64,000 bases of DNA from Maratus speciosus (Eukaryota; Arthropoda; Arachnida; Araneae; Salticidae). Below, piece by piece: positions 34,796-46,894 of the stretch. Each line of letters opens with the position of its first letter. The stretch's first letter is position 1. Below the pieces are notes generated by a model. It saw only the letters and a list, made by a program, of their open reading frames with translations, did not search any database and was not told where the DNA came from. The stretch is from assembly GCA_963932465.1 (NCBI GenBank), contig OZ010799.1, positions 279,221,164 to 279,285,163 of the forward strand. The letters run 5' to 3'. The position numbers and the translations under genes were made by a program.

Positions 34796-36574
34796 CTAAT
34801 CATCCCATTTCCTCGAAAATTGAACCGGTTCTAAATTTAATTTCACACATATGCAAATGTGTCAATTTTGTCCTGAACTGAACTTTTTCCTTAACGTTTT
34901 AATATATGTGATATAATACAGAGAGACAGAGGGGTAAAGATGGAGATAATTAGATTGATAGATTTTTTTAAAAATTATTTTTTACGTCCTTGTAATTGTT
35001 TTAAAAATATGATAGCATGGAAATAAACATGCGGTTTCTTCCTTTTTTTAAAATCAGTTAAATAGCCTCAATTCTAGGGTAGAATATTGTTAGTCTATGG
35101 CATTTCGTCTCACTTTCAGAAAACGTCACTATTAGCGAATGGCCGTTATCCATCAGGAATTTAATAGTGAATTATTAGCATTTCTTACAATCAATGATTA
35201 TGCATTAATGATAAATAAATATTAGTAATTCATTTTAATGCAAAAATGTGAATGCTGCTTCACAATTCTGCCAGATTTTAGATCTTATAGAAATTATAGT
35301 GAGTACCACTGCAATAGCAGATAACTTGGGAATACAAAATGGGAATGCAAAAATACAAGCAAATCCTTGGGACATATACACCCAGCAGTAGATTGAAAAC
35401 AGTTGGTGGTGATGATGTATATATAAATTTTAAAATACCGTGTCATCGGTATCCTCATTAAAGAATTACGCTTGAATCACTGATCTTTTTTTTAATAAAA
35501 GAAAGGCTTTATTTTTAAGTTTGGTTTATCAAAAAATGTAGCGCATTTTATCAGAAACAATAAAATTTATATCAATTTTGTTCATAATTCTGGAAAAGTA
35601 TCTTCTAGAACAGGAAATTTTATGAATGAATCGTTTATTTGCATTATACTATTTCTTTTTTAGAATTTTCTAAATTAGTGCAGTTATAGGATCCACTGTT
35701 GTTTAATAAGTAGATTATTATATTCAATAGCATGTTTTCCTTGAGTTTTTAAGTGCCATATTCAGCATTTTAAAATTATTTTTTATTTATCCGTTTGAAA
35801 TATTTTATGCTTCAAGTTTTTGAAGCAAATCTGTGATTTATCTACTTTTTTTTCATTTAAGATTTTCACTTCCCATTTGTTAACGTTACATACTGTGGTG
35901 GAAATGCGTTACATACTGTGGTGGAAATGCGTTACATAATGTGGCTCTACTTTTAATTTTGGCATTTAAATCTTCCTGCTCACGCGTGTTTATATAACAA
36001 AATAAATGCAATAACACTCGAAATATTAAATTGTATATTAGTGATCATTATAATATTTATTAAATAAACAGTTAAATTAAATTTAATTAAATTCAAAAAT
36101 GTTATTTATAAATTAAATATAATAATAATCACATTTAATTAATGAATGGAGTAATGGACAAATGTGCTGCTATATTCCACAGAATCGACACAAGTTTATT
36201 AAAATTTTACTTTAGACCCCGGAGATACTTTTTATTCTGTTTTTTATTGTTATTGCATTCTGTACATTTAAAAATAAAACTCTTTGTGCAAACATAATTC
36301 TAGAATTTGTTTGAAAAATGAATATTACTAGAAACTTGCCTATCTTAAAATGCTATGTATTAATATTTAACCAAATGTTAAAATACTAATTCCATACTAA
36401 TTTTGTGACAGATTGGTAGAATTTCTTTTTCTTCTTACTATTTGGAAAAGAAAAAGTTTGTGAAATGATATATTTTTTTTCTTGAATAGAGGTAAATAGA
36501 ATATTTCCACTCCTCTTCTATTCTCAAGTTCACTGCTCAAAAGCGCGAAACTTTTTGACACAATAAAGTACACA
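34796..36574. other. AT-rich stretch, no gene seen
   Basis: Contains only the 23-bp tandem repeat listed separately. Confidence 0.5.
35885..35944 (+). repeat. 23-bp tandem repeat, 2.6 units
   Basis: Units start at 35885, 35908 and 35931; each begins gttacatactgtggtgg and ends aaatgc. The first two are identical; the third is partial. Confidence 0.9.
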
Positions 36575-36902
36575 TTTTTAAACGTAAAGGTATAAAATTA
36601 GCAGACCTGAAAATGAAAGCGGCTTGGAATCGAAATGATTTTTCCATTTTTTAATCAATAAATTACCTATCGAGTTATAAGTGTTGATCACGTGACTAGA
36701 CGCTTTTCTCCCTTCGTCAAAATTCTGTTCAAAACGCCTTCTTTGACAGTATTTTCTGAAAGATCTAGTGTGTTTACATAAAAATGGAAAACGTCTTTCG
36801 ATTACATAGTTTCTGAATAACAACAACTGCCAGTTTCATGCGTTTTCAAACAAAAATGAATTAAAACTCTGCACCTTTGGATTTGAGAATAACCTTATTA
36901 AA
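36575..36902 (-). repeat. Dispersed family A, copy 5
   Basis: Minus-strand copy: the reverse complement reads 'attctcaaatccaaaggtgc', 'catgaaactggcagttg', 'actatgtaatcgaaagacg', then 'agtcacgtgatcaac'. The only inverted copy of the family. Confidence 0.75.
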
Positions 36903-36982
36903 AGAGTGAAACATTCCTCTCTCCAATTTTTATCTGTGACCGGGAGAGAAACGAGAACATTACTTTCCTTTCAACCGCGCCC

Positions 36983-37240
36983 CTAGCTATGGTTATAACT
37001 AACCTTGAACAAAATGACCCCAAGAACAAAGACCTTTCGGGGGATCTTCCTTCTTTGTTTCCTCCACAGTATATCTACTTGCCCCCAACTGTCCGCAATT
37101 GCAATGTGTGGAACTGTCTGTAGTGAAATCTTTCGTACATTATGTAAGCTGGAAGCTGCACTTTCACTTTCCAGGAAGGAAGAGGTGGAAGGATATGGAT
37201 AACCAACCAGAAAAATAAATTTTTTAACGCAACACAGCAT
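36983..37240. other. Exon-like island, strand ambiguous
   Basis: GC-richer block with open frames and splice-like signals on both strands. Minus strand: an 85-codon frame with SSLHNVRKISLQTVPHIAIA ends at a good donor, AAG|gttagt (boundary 37004/37003). Plus strand: a strong acceptor 'ttctttgtttcctccacag' (ends 37069), an open frame to a donor-like 'attat|gtaagc' near 37143, and another donor aaag|gtaagc near 37235. Only one can be real, and both may be chance. I recognise no protein family. Confidence 0.3.
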
Positions 37241-38382
37241 TAAAGGTAAGCATCATTATTTTCATTAGATAATTGTTTATTTTCAAATAGTATGTTTCTG
37301 TATTATATGAATATAGTGATGAATAATACTGGTAAAATGTCAACAATTTAAAACTGCTTAAAATAGCTTAGGCTTCTGGAAAAAGTAAGAAGAGCATTGT
37401 AGTGGGGCTGTGTATGCTTTTGATTGCTTGCAGTACACGCATCGGTTTTGGTGTCCGCAGGGAGAAAAATTTGTTTGTTTGTTGCAAGGAGAAAATTTTT
37501 TTGTTGAGAACCAATTGTTTTAACACGATTTTTCCATATAATTAACTTAACTTCTCCCTTCTTTTGTGGTTTCGAGAAATAAAAAGAGAAATTTATTCTT
37601 CTTAAGGGATTTAGAATAAATACACATTAAGAAAAAAAAAAAAAAAAAAAAAAAACTAAGGATTTTCCATTACCTGTAAGGGCGGGGGCTTACGCGAAAA
37701 ATTTTAATTGTCTTTCTTTTTAAATTAGTGTGTTAAAAAGTCATTGATGACGGGGATTCAAGGAGGAAACTTTTTTTTTTTTACTTTTAATAAATAAATA
37801 AATATTAGAAGGTTGTTTTTGATCGTTTAATATCTTATCTGTTACATTTCTGTCATGTTTTTCATCTTGATATTTTAAAAATTGTCTAGCAAGATTGCAA
37901 GTAGGGCTCCGATTAAAAAAATAAATAAATAAATAAATAAAAAATCTTAGTTTATTTCATGTTTATATTCTCCAGGGCCCTCTCTAAGGAGGCCAAAAAA
38001 AAAAAAATAAATAAAAACTTTCGCAAATGCTGTTACACTTCGCAAATTTACAAACTTAGTTAGCAAATTTCTTTAAAACTTTTGATAAAAAATAAGTTAC
38101 AAATCTAATTGGGAATATTATTAAAATATTTACAAATAAGAACTATATTACATTTTCTAATTGCAATAACTTGGCAAAATTATAAAACTAGTTGGCAAAT
38201 ACTGAAATTTAACTTGGCCAATGTCCTCTCCCCCTCCAAATAAAACGTCTTAGCGATGGCTTTGATATTCTCCAAAAAAAAAAAAAGAAAAAAACCTTTG
38301 GATGAACTACAGGTGTATCTCTTCATAAATCTTGTCCAAATGACTCCAAATATTATTTTCCAATGTATGGATTGTCAATACG
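37241..38382. other. AT-rich stretch with A-runs
   Basis: A-run at 37631-37654, (AAAT)n at 37918-37943, further A-runs at 37998-38010 and 38275-38285. No gene seen. Confidence 0.5.
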
Positions 38383-39155
38383 GTAACCGGAAAAAAGGTG
38401 ACTGGAAAAACGTGACAGGAAAAAAGGTGACAAAAAAAATAAGAGTGGAAAAAACGTGACAAGGAAAATACGTGACCGGAAAAAACGGGACTGTTTGGTG
38501 CTGCTTGTACTTTGTCCGGTATGGATTTCGGTATTACAAATTTTAATCCCTAATTATTTCGGTCCCTTGCCATTTCGGTCCCTTACTATTTCGGTCCCTT
38601 GCAGTTGTTGTTGGAAGCAGCTATACTGTTAAATAAAAAAATCTCAAAAATTAAATTGTTTTTATTATATGTATTTATTAATATCAATTCAAAATTATTT
38701 CAATTATTAATTGTTTATATAATTAATTTATCAATTGTTTAAAAAATATTACATGAGCTATATAATAGTTATTACAGGGTAAATGGAAATATAATTTTTT
38801 TTTTTTTAATTTTCGGTTACTATAATGTTATTAGATTATATAATGATTCTGAGGATAAATATGTTGTTTATTTATTTATTAGTTACTTTATAATATTTTC
38901 TTGCTCTTTAAATAAAATAAATTACTAATATTCTCTCTCTAATTACTCTGTTTTAATTGCAAGCTATAACTGTGCTTGAAAAATTCTAAATCGGCATCCT
39001 GACAATAATATCACCTAACGTCGTTAAAAATTATTTTTATGTATTTGTACAATGTTACATTTTTACTATTATTAATGAATAATAATACCATCAGTCCAAA
39101 ACGTAAAGTCTAATAATTAATAATTACTTCGATTTAAATTTTTGACTGATTTTTC

Positions 39156-39190
<35 letters not shown>

Positions 39191-39706
39191 GAGAGGGGAG
39201 GGGGGGGGGGGTAATAACTCAAAATTTTTGAATGAAAACATTAATTGATGTATAATTTCTATTAATTAATTATTAAAATAGTTAGAAATTCTAGTACAAA
39301 AATTAAATCAATATTTTATTAAATATATTTTTTAATTCAATTTATTCTTAATTTATTATACTATTATTAACATTAATATAAATTACAAATTTCTACTTTA
39401 AAATAAACTCAATGCATATTGGCATTTGTAGACATCGAAGAAGAATATTCGTATTCACGTTCGCGAATGTCAAAATTCAAGTAGTGATAAATTTGCAGCG
39501 AATTTTCGCCTACGAGAATGATATAAATCAGACATTTGTTATCTTGTTAGTTTTAAGTAATTATTCATCAATATGTTCAATATTTATCAATTCCGTGTCA
39601 TGTTTTTTCCGGTCACTTATTTCCCTTGTCACGTTTTTTCCGCTCTTGTTTTTTCTGTCACTTTTTTTCCTGTCACGTCTTTTCTGGTCACTTTTTTTCC
39701 TAGATT
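38383..39706. mobile_element. Fold-back element with GGAAAAAACGTGAC repeats in its arms
   Basis: The left arm ~38383-38500 contains seven or eight tandem variants of 'ggaaaaaacgtgac'. The right arm ~39595-39706 is its inverted copy (ttttttccggtcac, ttgtcacgttttttccgc, ttcctgtcacg). In both arms the variants occur in the same order. Inside, next to the left arm, 'atttcggtcccttgc' recurs three times (38560-38605). The centre is AT-rich and has no transposase. Structured arms made of short direct repeats are a hallmark of fold-back elements. No clear target duplication. Confidence 0.7.
39158..39212 (+). repeat. T-run followed by G-rich run
   Basis: About 30 T, then 'ggagaggggagggggggggg'. The same layout occurs at 15180-15231. 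Confidence 0.9.
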
Positions 39707-40372
39707 CTGTAAATACATATATATATGAAGGGCTTGGGTATAAAAATTTTACTGTTTACAATCTAAAGGCTGATTTATTTAACTAATTTATATCTTCTTT
39801 ATTTTCTTGGAAAATTGCTTTTTTTTTTTTTTTTTTAGATAGTGTAATAGAGAAATTTTAATTTTATGTACTAATAGCCGTTTACAAAATTTCATTTATT
39901 TAAAAAGTTTTAGGACTAGTGTCTATTATTGGGATGCTAAATTAGTCAATAATCGGTAATGGATAAATGATAGGTCCATTGCTAAATGTGAAGTTATACA
40001 GTCCTAGTGTATAAAATCTTTTCTCATTTAACTCTAGAACTATGGAATCAAATGCAATTTAAAAATATTTCAGAATGTATTAAAAACGAAATTTTTGCAA
40101 ATAGTTGCTCATAATTAATTCATATGGTTAATAAATTTTTTAAAAGTATAACTTGATTTTTTTTTTTTTTCACAACTCTGCCTTGTATATTTATAGTCCA
40201 GTAATTAATCAAACCAATCAGAAACCAGAGATTAGTGTTCAAGGGTGTTAGGCAAAGTGAGGCTCAATGTTGTAAGACACTTTTATTCAAATAAAGGCAA
40301 TTTTTTTAAGTCATACGAGTTGTTAGAAACCTACTCCTTTTTGTCTTCAATGTTTGATTACTCATCTCTGAT

Positions 40373-40405
<33 letters not shown>

Positions 40406-40925
40406 AAGAAAAAAAAATCGTGATTATCAAAATAATATAAATACTAATTATAACTATTAAATCTACAGAGCAGGTGCCACATGTCAGTTTCACAATTTCG
40501 TTTCGAAAAGATTTTATGCATTTTTCATTCCTATTTGTGATACTATTAATTAGTACAAACAGTTTTCGAAAAATTAATTATCCGTAATTGAAAATACAAT
40601 TCCACCGTCTGATATTCCAATACATTTTTCTGTGATTTTTTTTTTTTTTTCAACCTCCTCCTTAGTGTCTCAATAATTTGATAAACATAATTCTCTGAAA
40701 TTCGGTATTTTAAATCTAAAATATAGATTTGTGATATGTAATTAGTAATTAAGTTGAACTTACTTATTCTCATAAATATTTTATTAAATATTGATCCCAA
40801 TTTTGTTATCTGAAAATTTCTATTTTGTTTCATTAATATGCTTTCTTTAACTTCTGGTTTTAAATACAATAATAAAAACAGCTATTTGTTACTTTTAGTA
40901 AAATATTCATTTCTGACATATTGGG
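39707..40925. other. AT-rich stretch with homopolymer tracts
   Basis: T-run at 39821-39836, A-run at 40375-40403, T-run at 40638-40650. Short open frames are chance-like. Confidence 0.5.
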
Positions 40926-41167
40926 GCCCCACCAGTGGCCGAGAGGTTCTGCTCTCGAAGCTGGTAGACGGGAGGTGCTGGGTTCGATCCCAATCGCGCC
41001 CGTCGGCCTAATCGTTCGGAGTTTTCGTGGTTTTCTTCGAACCTTGGTTCTCCAAGCGTTAATACGGGTTAGGTTCCCTTAGAAAGACCTCCACGGAAGG
41101 CACTCCCACCCCCCCTCAGGGCCCATATCCCACGTGCAGATAATTGGCCGACATAAATACAACCAAC
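40926..41167 (+). mobile_element. tRNA-derived SINE, copy 1 (242 bp)
   Basis: Begins GGGCCCC-like, then carries a pol III A box (TGGCCGAGAGG) and B box (GGTTCGATCCC), with the spacing of a tRNA; the A box and long variable region look most like tRNA-Ser. The unrelated body contains 'cggagttttcgtggttttct', and the tail is 'acataaatacaacc'. A 13-bp target duplication, ctgacatattggg, lies at 40913-40925 and 41168-41180. That shows a complete insertion by LINE-type reverse transcription. It is not a functional tRNA gene. The exact edge is ambiguous by one or two G. Confidence 0.9.
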
Positions 41168-41180
41168 TGACATATTGGGT

Positions 41181-42062
41181 GTCCATTATTAAAATTTTGG
41201 ATGTTTTGATTTATTGTTTTTTATCATATAAATTTCTGTTATTACATAAATTGTGATTAACAATGAGAAATATGAGTATCAGATTTGGTAAGGTATTGTT
41301 GATAGATTAATGTAATATTAAAAAAACCGCTATATAAGAATTATAACTATTAATGAAATATTATTTTTAAAAGAAATTCTTTCAAATGACTGTAAAAGAA
41401 CTCTAAAGATAAATTAATATACATAATGTTGTGCAGGGTTCCATGAAAATACTTAAAAGATCCTTAAATTTTCGAAATGTAGTTTTTGGTCGTTAAAAGT
41501 TCTTATTTTTATGCAAAATTTGCAAAAGGCACCTACTTTTACTGTCTGATTATTTCTTAATCACGGTAAAAATTATTCTGCGTCTCAGTAAATTTCTGAT
41601 TTTTAAAAAAATATATAAATTTCCCCTATCCCAAAATTTCACTCCCCCGCATTACCCAATGTTTAAAATCTTTAAAACTCTCTAAATTTTCAGCTCTATT
41701 TTTTATTTTATTGTAAAAATGAATAATCGATCGGGTAAATTTCTTTAAGATTTCATCAAAATTCCCCTTCTCAAAATTTTGTTTCTTCTTTTTCATATTA
41801 ATAGAAAATTTCATAGAAAATTTTCATATTTTCCCTAATGTTAAAAATAAATTTTAGTAACATTAATTGTTACCTTTTTTCAACAGTTAAAATCTAGATT
41901 TAAACATGACCTCCATTAAGAGACCACCTCTCGGATCGACCAATTTTTATTGGAACGGAACGTGGTCGCGTTAGGGAGGTTTTACTGTATATAATATCTC
42001 ATCTAAACTCCCCCTTTTCCATACTCTCGCCGAATTTTTCCACTTTCCCCTTACCTGTAAAC

Positions 42063-42098
<36 letters not shown>

Positions 42099-43592
42099 AA
42101 AGAAAAAAGAAAAAAAAAGAAAAGAAAAGAAATTTAACAAATTACAACGACCATTTGGAAAATGACTTTTTCAAAGACAAAAATTTAAGACATAAAAAAT
42201 CGCACGGAGTTGATCATGCATTACGTACGCCATGAATTAAACATTAATAGTGTTATTGCACGTAAAAATTGCAAGCGACAAAAATCGCCTGTGACTCCTC
42301 AGATTTCCTGAAACTTACGTATTATCCAAGCATTTCATTGGCTGTTCGGAAAAAGGCTTTTCCATCGTCAGATTTCCAAGAAATCTGACGACCAATTTTA
42401 AATGAAATGTCATTCTTAAATTTCTAAACATCCCACAATATTACTTTTTACACCGTCGTATAGAGAAAAGAAATGTACTTTTAAATGCAATTTGTTTGAA
42501 AGCTGTATCTCAATTTGTTTCTGAATTATTAATTTTTTTGAAGTTTTTATTACTTTTTTGTCATAGTAGCAACAGAAGAATCCATCTCTGTTGAAAGTAA
42601 AGGGAAATACAGATTACTGTATAGACCAATCAGAAAACGAATAAAATGCGGATTCAACTAATAAAAAGCTTCAGATATGCTTTTGATTTCCTACCCTGAA
42701 GAGGACTAAAACCATTTTCCCAAATGGTTAAAAAAAAAAAAAAAATGTTGAAGCTATTTAATATTTTATTATTTTGCTGCTTTGTTATCAAATACACAAA
42801 AGTTAAAGTCTTTAAATCTCTGAATTTTATTCATTTAATTTTTGTCCTATTTGTAAATCTTTAGTAAGGTAAATAATCAGTTTTCTTCTTCTCCCATAAT
42901 ACTACTATAGAAATGATAATCATCTGAATGAACTCTGTCCCCCCCCCCCTCATAAAAATTCTTTGCTTCTTCCCTGTTACCCCCTCTCCCCCCGCCCCTC
43001 CTTACACTTTTAAGTGTCAATATAGTTAAAGAATCATTGAGTAATTCCTCCTTCCAAAATTTTAGATTATCCCCTCTCCTTTCCTTTTCCTGTTTAAAAT
43101 TAAGTTTACAATGCTGTATTTGCCATTTTGAAATAACTATAAGAGGCCGTGCATACATAATGTTATCATTTTAGGGGGGAGGGGGGTGTCTGGCATTTGT
43201 TATCGTAAGATATCTCTAGGGGGAGGGGAGTTTGCTTTTTGATATCGTTATAATTTTTGATCAAATCAAAATTTTTGAGTATCTTTATATTCAAATAGTC
43301 TGTGAAACTTTGTTTATTATTATTTTTATGTGTTTTTACGAAAATACAAAGCTATTATTAAAGCCATTAAATGTTTATAAAATCATTTCATTCCAAAAAT
43401 TGAAATGCCCCAACTTTTGGAATTTCTGTTCTTCTGCCATGTGCGCATATAATTCTCTATCAGAGAAACCAGGAGCATAAAATGTTGGAAATGACACTTG
43501 CATTTACCAGTAAAAAAAGATAAATAACGTTTTCCCCTCTTTGGTTGATAAGCTCTGCTTTTACCCTTCCTGGGCACGGGACAAGTGCAAGA
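41181..43592. other. AT-rich stretch with low-complexity tracts
   Basis: Holds an A/G low-complexity tract at 42064-42131, C-runs at 42940-42949 and 42980-43000, and the MITE fragment at 41905-41982. No gene seen. Confidence 0.5.
41905..41982 (-). repeat. MITE end fragment (ACCTCC / GGAGGTTTTACTGTA)
   Basis: 'gaccacctctcggatcgacc' and 'gttagggaggttttactgta' form a short remnant whose right end (reverse complement tacagtaaaacctccctaac) has the CAGTAAAACCTC start typical of pogo/Tigger-type MITEs. Compare 55999-56698. Confidence 0.45.
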
Positions 43593-43833
43593 GTTGGGTT
43601 GGGTTGATTTTTGACGGCCAATTATCTACACGAGGGATATGGGCCCGGGGGGAGTGCCCTCCGTGGGGGTCTTTCTAAGGGAACCTAATCCGTATTAACG
43701 CATGGAAGATCCACGGCTCGAAGAAAACCACGAAAACTCCGAACGATTAGGCCGACGGGCGCGATTGGGATCGAACCCAGCACTTCCCGTCTACCAGCTT
43801 CGAGAGCAGAACCTCTCGGCCACTGGTGGGGCC
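43593..43833 (-). mobile_element. tRNA-derived SINE, copy 2 (241 bp)
   Basis: Minus-strand copy of the SINE at 40926-41167, full length and differing by a modest number of substitutions and small indels, most of them in the tail half. A and B boxes are intact. It is flanked by a 14-bp duplication, ggacaagtgcaaga, at 43579-43592 and 43834-43847. The 3' tail is 'caacccaacccaact'-like, different from copy 1. The intact duplications and low divergence point to recent mobility. Confidence 0.9.
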
Positions 43834-43847
43834 GGACAAGTGCAAGA

Positions 43848-45082
43848 AGGCAATATTACTGCTGAATGCATTATGTAACAATAAGCTATTATTAGATAAT
43901 TTTAAATAATAACTAACTCTTTTAGATGTTATCTGTTATAAATTTGTTTCATGTATTAATATTTTATTGACTTGAATCTGTAAACTATGCGACTAATAAA
44001 TGTTTAATCTGTATAATTATATACGTATATCACTGCAGCAGTATAAAAAGAAAGAAAAATAATGTAAAAATAAAAATAATTTTTAGACATTTACAACAAT
44101 ATCATCGGGGGGGGGGGGCGGAGGGTTGATGAATGATAACGTATGATATCGGCAGGGGAAAGGGGATCCAAAATCAGCAAAATGTTGATAACGTTATATA
44201 TGTAAAGCCCATAAGTAATAGTCTTCTAAATGTCTACTGCCACATGACGACCCCTTCTTCCTCCTATCATCGCCACACCATTTGAATTTTTAAAATTTAT
44301 ATTTACAAAAATGTAACCCCGTGTTAAAAAATGCACGTTATAATTCAATAGTTTATAGGCACTTAATTTTTTTTTTTTTTTTTTTTTTGATTCTACAATG
44401 TCCATAAAATTCTTAGATTTTTATTTAAAGAAAAGTGTACGAACCTTGTTGTACTACAGATGACGCATTAGACTGCTGACATATGGGGTATTCTCACAAT
44501 CCTTTGATTTTCGGGAATAAAAATCTGGTGAAATTAAACTTGCTAAAATAACATTTTAATCTGATAGACGAATGCGTTAATGATTCAAAATAAAGAAAAA
44601 ATGGTCAGCAGCGAAAATTTTTTTATTTAACTGAGGTTTAAGTTAAACTTGCGAGTTTAATTTTCCTTACCATTTTACCACTATAACTTTCTATTTTCTT
44701 CTAAATTTTTCTTAAATGAATTTGCATAGTACCCAAAGAACATTCAAATAAGAAATATAACAATGTAATATTTTTAGTACAAAATTTTGGTATAACATTG
44801 TCTTAAAGTGGTGTTAAAGAAAGGACGGAAGGGGAAAAAAGGGGATGGTATAGGAAAAACAGGGCCGAAACTAGCCTTTTTTGCACCCGGGGGAAACAGG
44901 GATTTTGGCGCTCCCCCCCCCCCCCCCCCCCTCTTCCGCGAAGTATATTTGCAAGGAGAATTTTACTAATTTTCTAATAGCCGGCTTATTTTAAGATTTA
45001 AAATATGTAATACTGAATTACGTAATCTACTATGACTCCCCTCTGAACACCAACAAAAATTTTCTACCGATCATTTTTAAAA
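43848..45082. other. AT-rich stretch with G/C homopolymers
   Basis: G-run at 44107-44118, T-run at 44368-44389, C-run at 44912-44931. 44860-44935 ('ggccgaaactagcc', 'ggattttggcgctccc') resembles, in inverted orientation, 47085-47150. No gene seen. Confidence 0.5.
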
Positions 45083-45095
45083 TGATGGATTGATG

Positions 45096-46889
45096 CAATT
45101 AAAATAATAAAACTTTGTAAAAAATCACCATAAAATTAAAACCAAACACAGGACGCGTTTCGAGCTAAAAACATGACAGCTCGTCATCAGCTACAGCATA
45201 CACGTGTCCGTAAACGAACAAGTTCAAAAATGAACTGAAGATAAAGAATGTTGCGAAGAATGCGACAGATGGCGCTACCTGATAGAGGGATATGCAAAAG
45301 GGAAATGTGTTGAAAAAGATAGAAGAGAAAATGAAATGGAAAAAATGGAAATAAAAGAAAAAATAAAAATAAAAGAAGTAAATTAAAAATATGAATAAAA
45401 ATAAAAAATAAAGAACTATAAAAGAACAAGAAAAAAAATCCAAATTATTATTATTATTATTATTATTTTTTTTTTTTTTTTTTTTTACAAAATAAAAAGA
45501 AAAGAAACAAGAGAAAAGGGAAAATAATTACAAAATTAATTTCCACGCTGGAGATAGGAAAGGAGATGATGAGAGATCATTCACAAGATTAGCAGAATTT
45601 TTAGAAATAAAATATGCTTCATGAAAATCCAAGTGAGAGGGAGAGGCAGGGGAAGAAATAATTTTGGCCATGGAGAAATTGAAACAATGACTGGAAGACC
45701 AACAGTGAGAAGCAATCGAAGATTTAGAGATTTCTTGATTTGCAATATATCTCTGATGCTCGCCTAATCTGAATTTTAAAGCTCTCTTTGTTTGACCAAT
45801 ATAACCTAAATTGCAAGAGCAAGGAATGAAATAAACACCCCACCGGTTCTCAGTAGGAACAGGATCTTTTAGAGAAGATAATTTTATTTTATTCATAGGT
45901 TTGAAGATAACTTTAAAGTTAAAACGAGAAAGTATTTTAGCAATTTTGAAACACAGAAGAGAATAAAAGGGCAGAACTATTATAGAATTAAAATTAGAAG
46001 GATTATTTGAATCAGAAAAAGGACGTTTAGGCTTATTAAATTTATACAAAGCTTTATCAATCAAAGAGGGATTATAACCACGAGCAAGGGCAAGAGATTT
46101 CAGATAATTAATTTCATTATTCAGAGCAGAAGAGTCAGAACAAATGCGTAACGCCCTAAAAACAAAAGTATAAAAGGACGCCACTTTTTGTTGAGGAGGA
46201 TGATTTGAAAGGGCATGAGGAGGAAGGGAGACAGCGAAAGGTTTTCTATAAACGGAGGTAGAGAACCGATCTGGGAGTTTTGAAACCAAGACGTCAAGGA
46301 AAGGAAGAGAATTGTTCTCTTCGACTTCGAGAGTAAATTGAATACAAGGATCAACAGAATTAACAAGAGAAAGGAGATTAGAAAGATCAAGGTCAGATGG
46401 AATTAAAATGAAAGTGTCATCAACATACCTAAACCAGAAAGGAAATTTATATAAACTGAAGAGTTTTTCTTCAAAAAAAAAAAAAAAAAAAAATAATAAT
46501 AATAATAATTTGGATTTTTTTCTTGTTCTTTTATAGTTCTTTATTTTTTATTTTTATTCATATTTTTAATTTACTTCTTTTATTTTTATTTTTTCTTTTA
46601 TTTCCATTTTTTCCATTTCATTTTCTCTTCTATCTTTTTTCAACACATTTCCCTTTTGCATATCCCTCTATCAGGTAGCGCCATCTGTCGCATTCTTCGC
46701 AACATTCTTTATCTTCAGTTCATTTTTGAACTTGTTCGTTTACGGACACGTGTATGCTGTAGCTGATGACGAGCTGTCATGTTTTTAGCTCGAAACGCGT
46801 CCTGTGTTTGGTTTTAATTTTATGGTGATTTTTTACAAAGTTTTATTATTTTAATTGCTTCATATCGCCAGTTTTCGGTGCTGTTTCGC
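45096..46889 (-). mobile_element. Penelope-like retroelement, truncated, with inverted terminal repeats
   Basis: A 13-bp target duplication, tgatggattgatg, lies at 45083-45095 and 46890-46902. Just inside are long, almost identical inverted repeats: ~45096-45486 and ~46472-46858. Both contain 'ggacgcgtttcgagctaaaa', 'catgacagctcgtcatcagc' and a poly-T/ATT tract at the inner side. The right repeat is followed by ~30 bp (46859-46888) before the duplication. Between the arms lies the 3' part of a Penelope reverse transcriptase with its GIY-YIG endonuclease on the minus strand. Penelope elements are known for variable inverted or direct terminal repeats from partial tandem copies. This copy lacks most of the RT and cannot be autonomous. 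Confidence 0.85.
45528..46472 (-). pseudogene. Penelope-type reverse transcriptase C-terminus plus GIY-YIG endonuclease
   Basis: One open frame of ~314 codons on the minus strand, entering from the right without a start codon and ending at 45528. Order: RT catalytic box RYVDD (YVDD at 46427-46416), then the Penelope-typical LPFLDVLV shortly after, a thumb/linker region, and the GIY-YIG endonuclease near the C-terminus (GVYFIPCSCNLGYIGQTKRA, then RLGEHQRYI). Penelope elements use this RT-endonuclease pair to copy themselves into new sites. The frame itself has no stop. The upstream palm and fingers of the RT are missing, replaced at ~46472 by the A-run of the right inverted repeat, so the protein is 5'-truncated. 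An internal ATG at 46289-46287 is not the true start. Confidence 0.85.
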
Positions 46890-46894
46890 TGATG

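Noticed and set aside
39412..39786. 124-codon frame on the plus strand
   Set aside because: Its second half is the inverted minisatellite arm of the fold-back element and its first half is AT-rich with chance-like composition.
40926..41010. tRNA-Ser gene
   Set aside because: A and B boxes are present, but they head a SINE with a tail and target duplications, in two copies.
43383..43577. 64-codon basic minus-strand frame
   Set aside because: Runs into the SINE flank, with no signal or recognisable motif.
45165..45443. Phenylalanine-rich 92-codon frame on the minus strand
   Set aside because: Lies in the AT-rich inverted arm of the Penelope element; composition reflects A-rich DNA.
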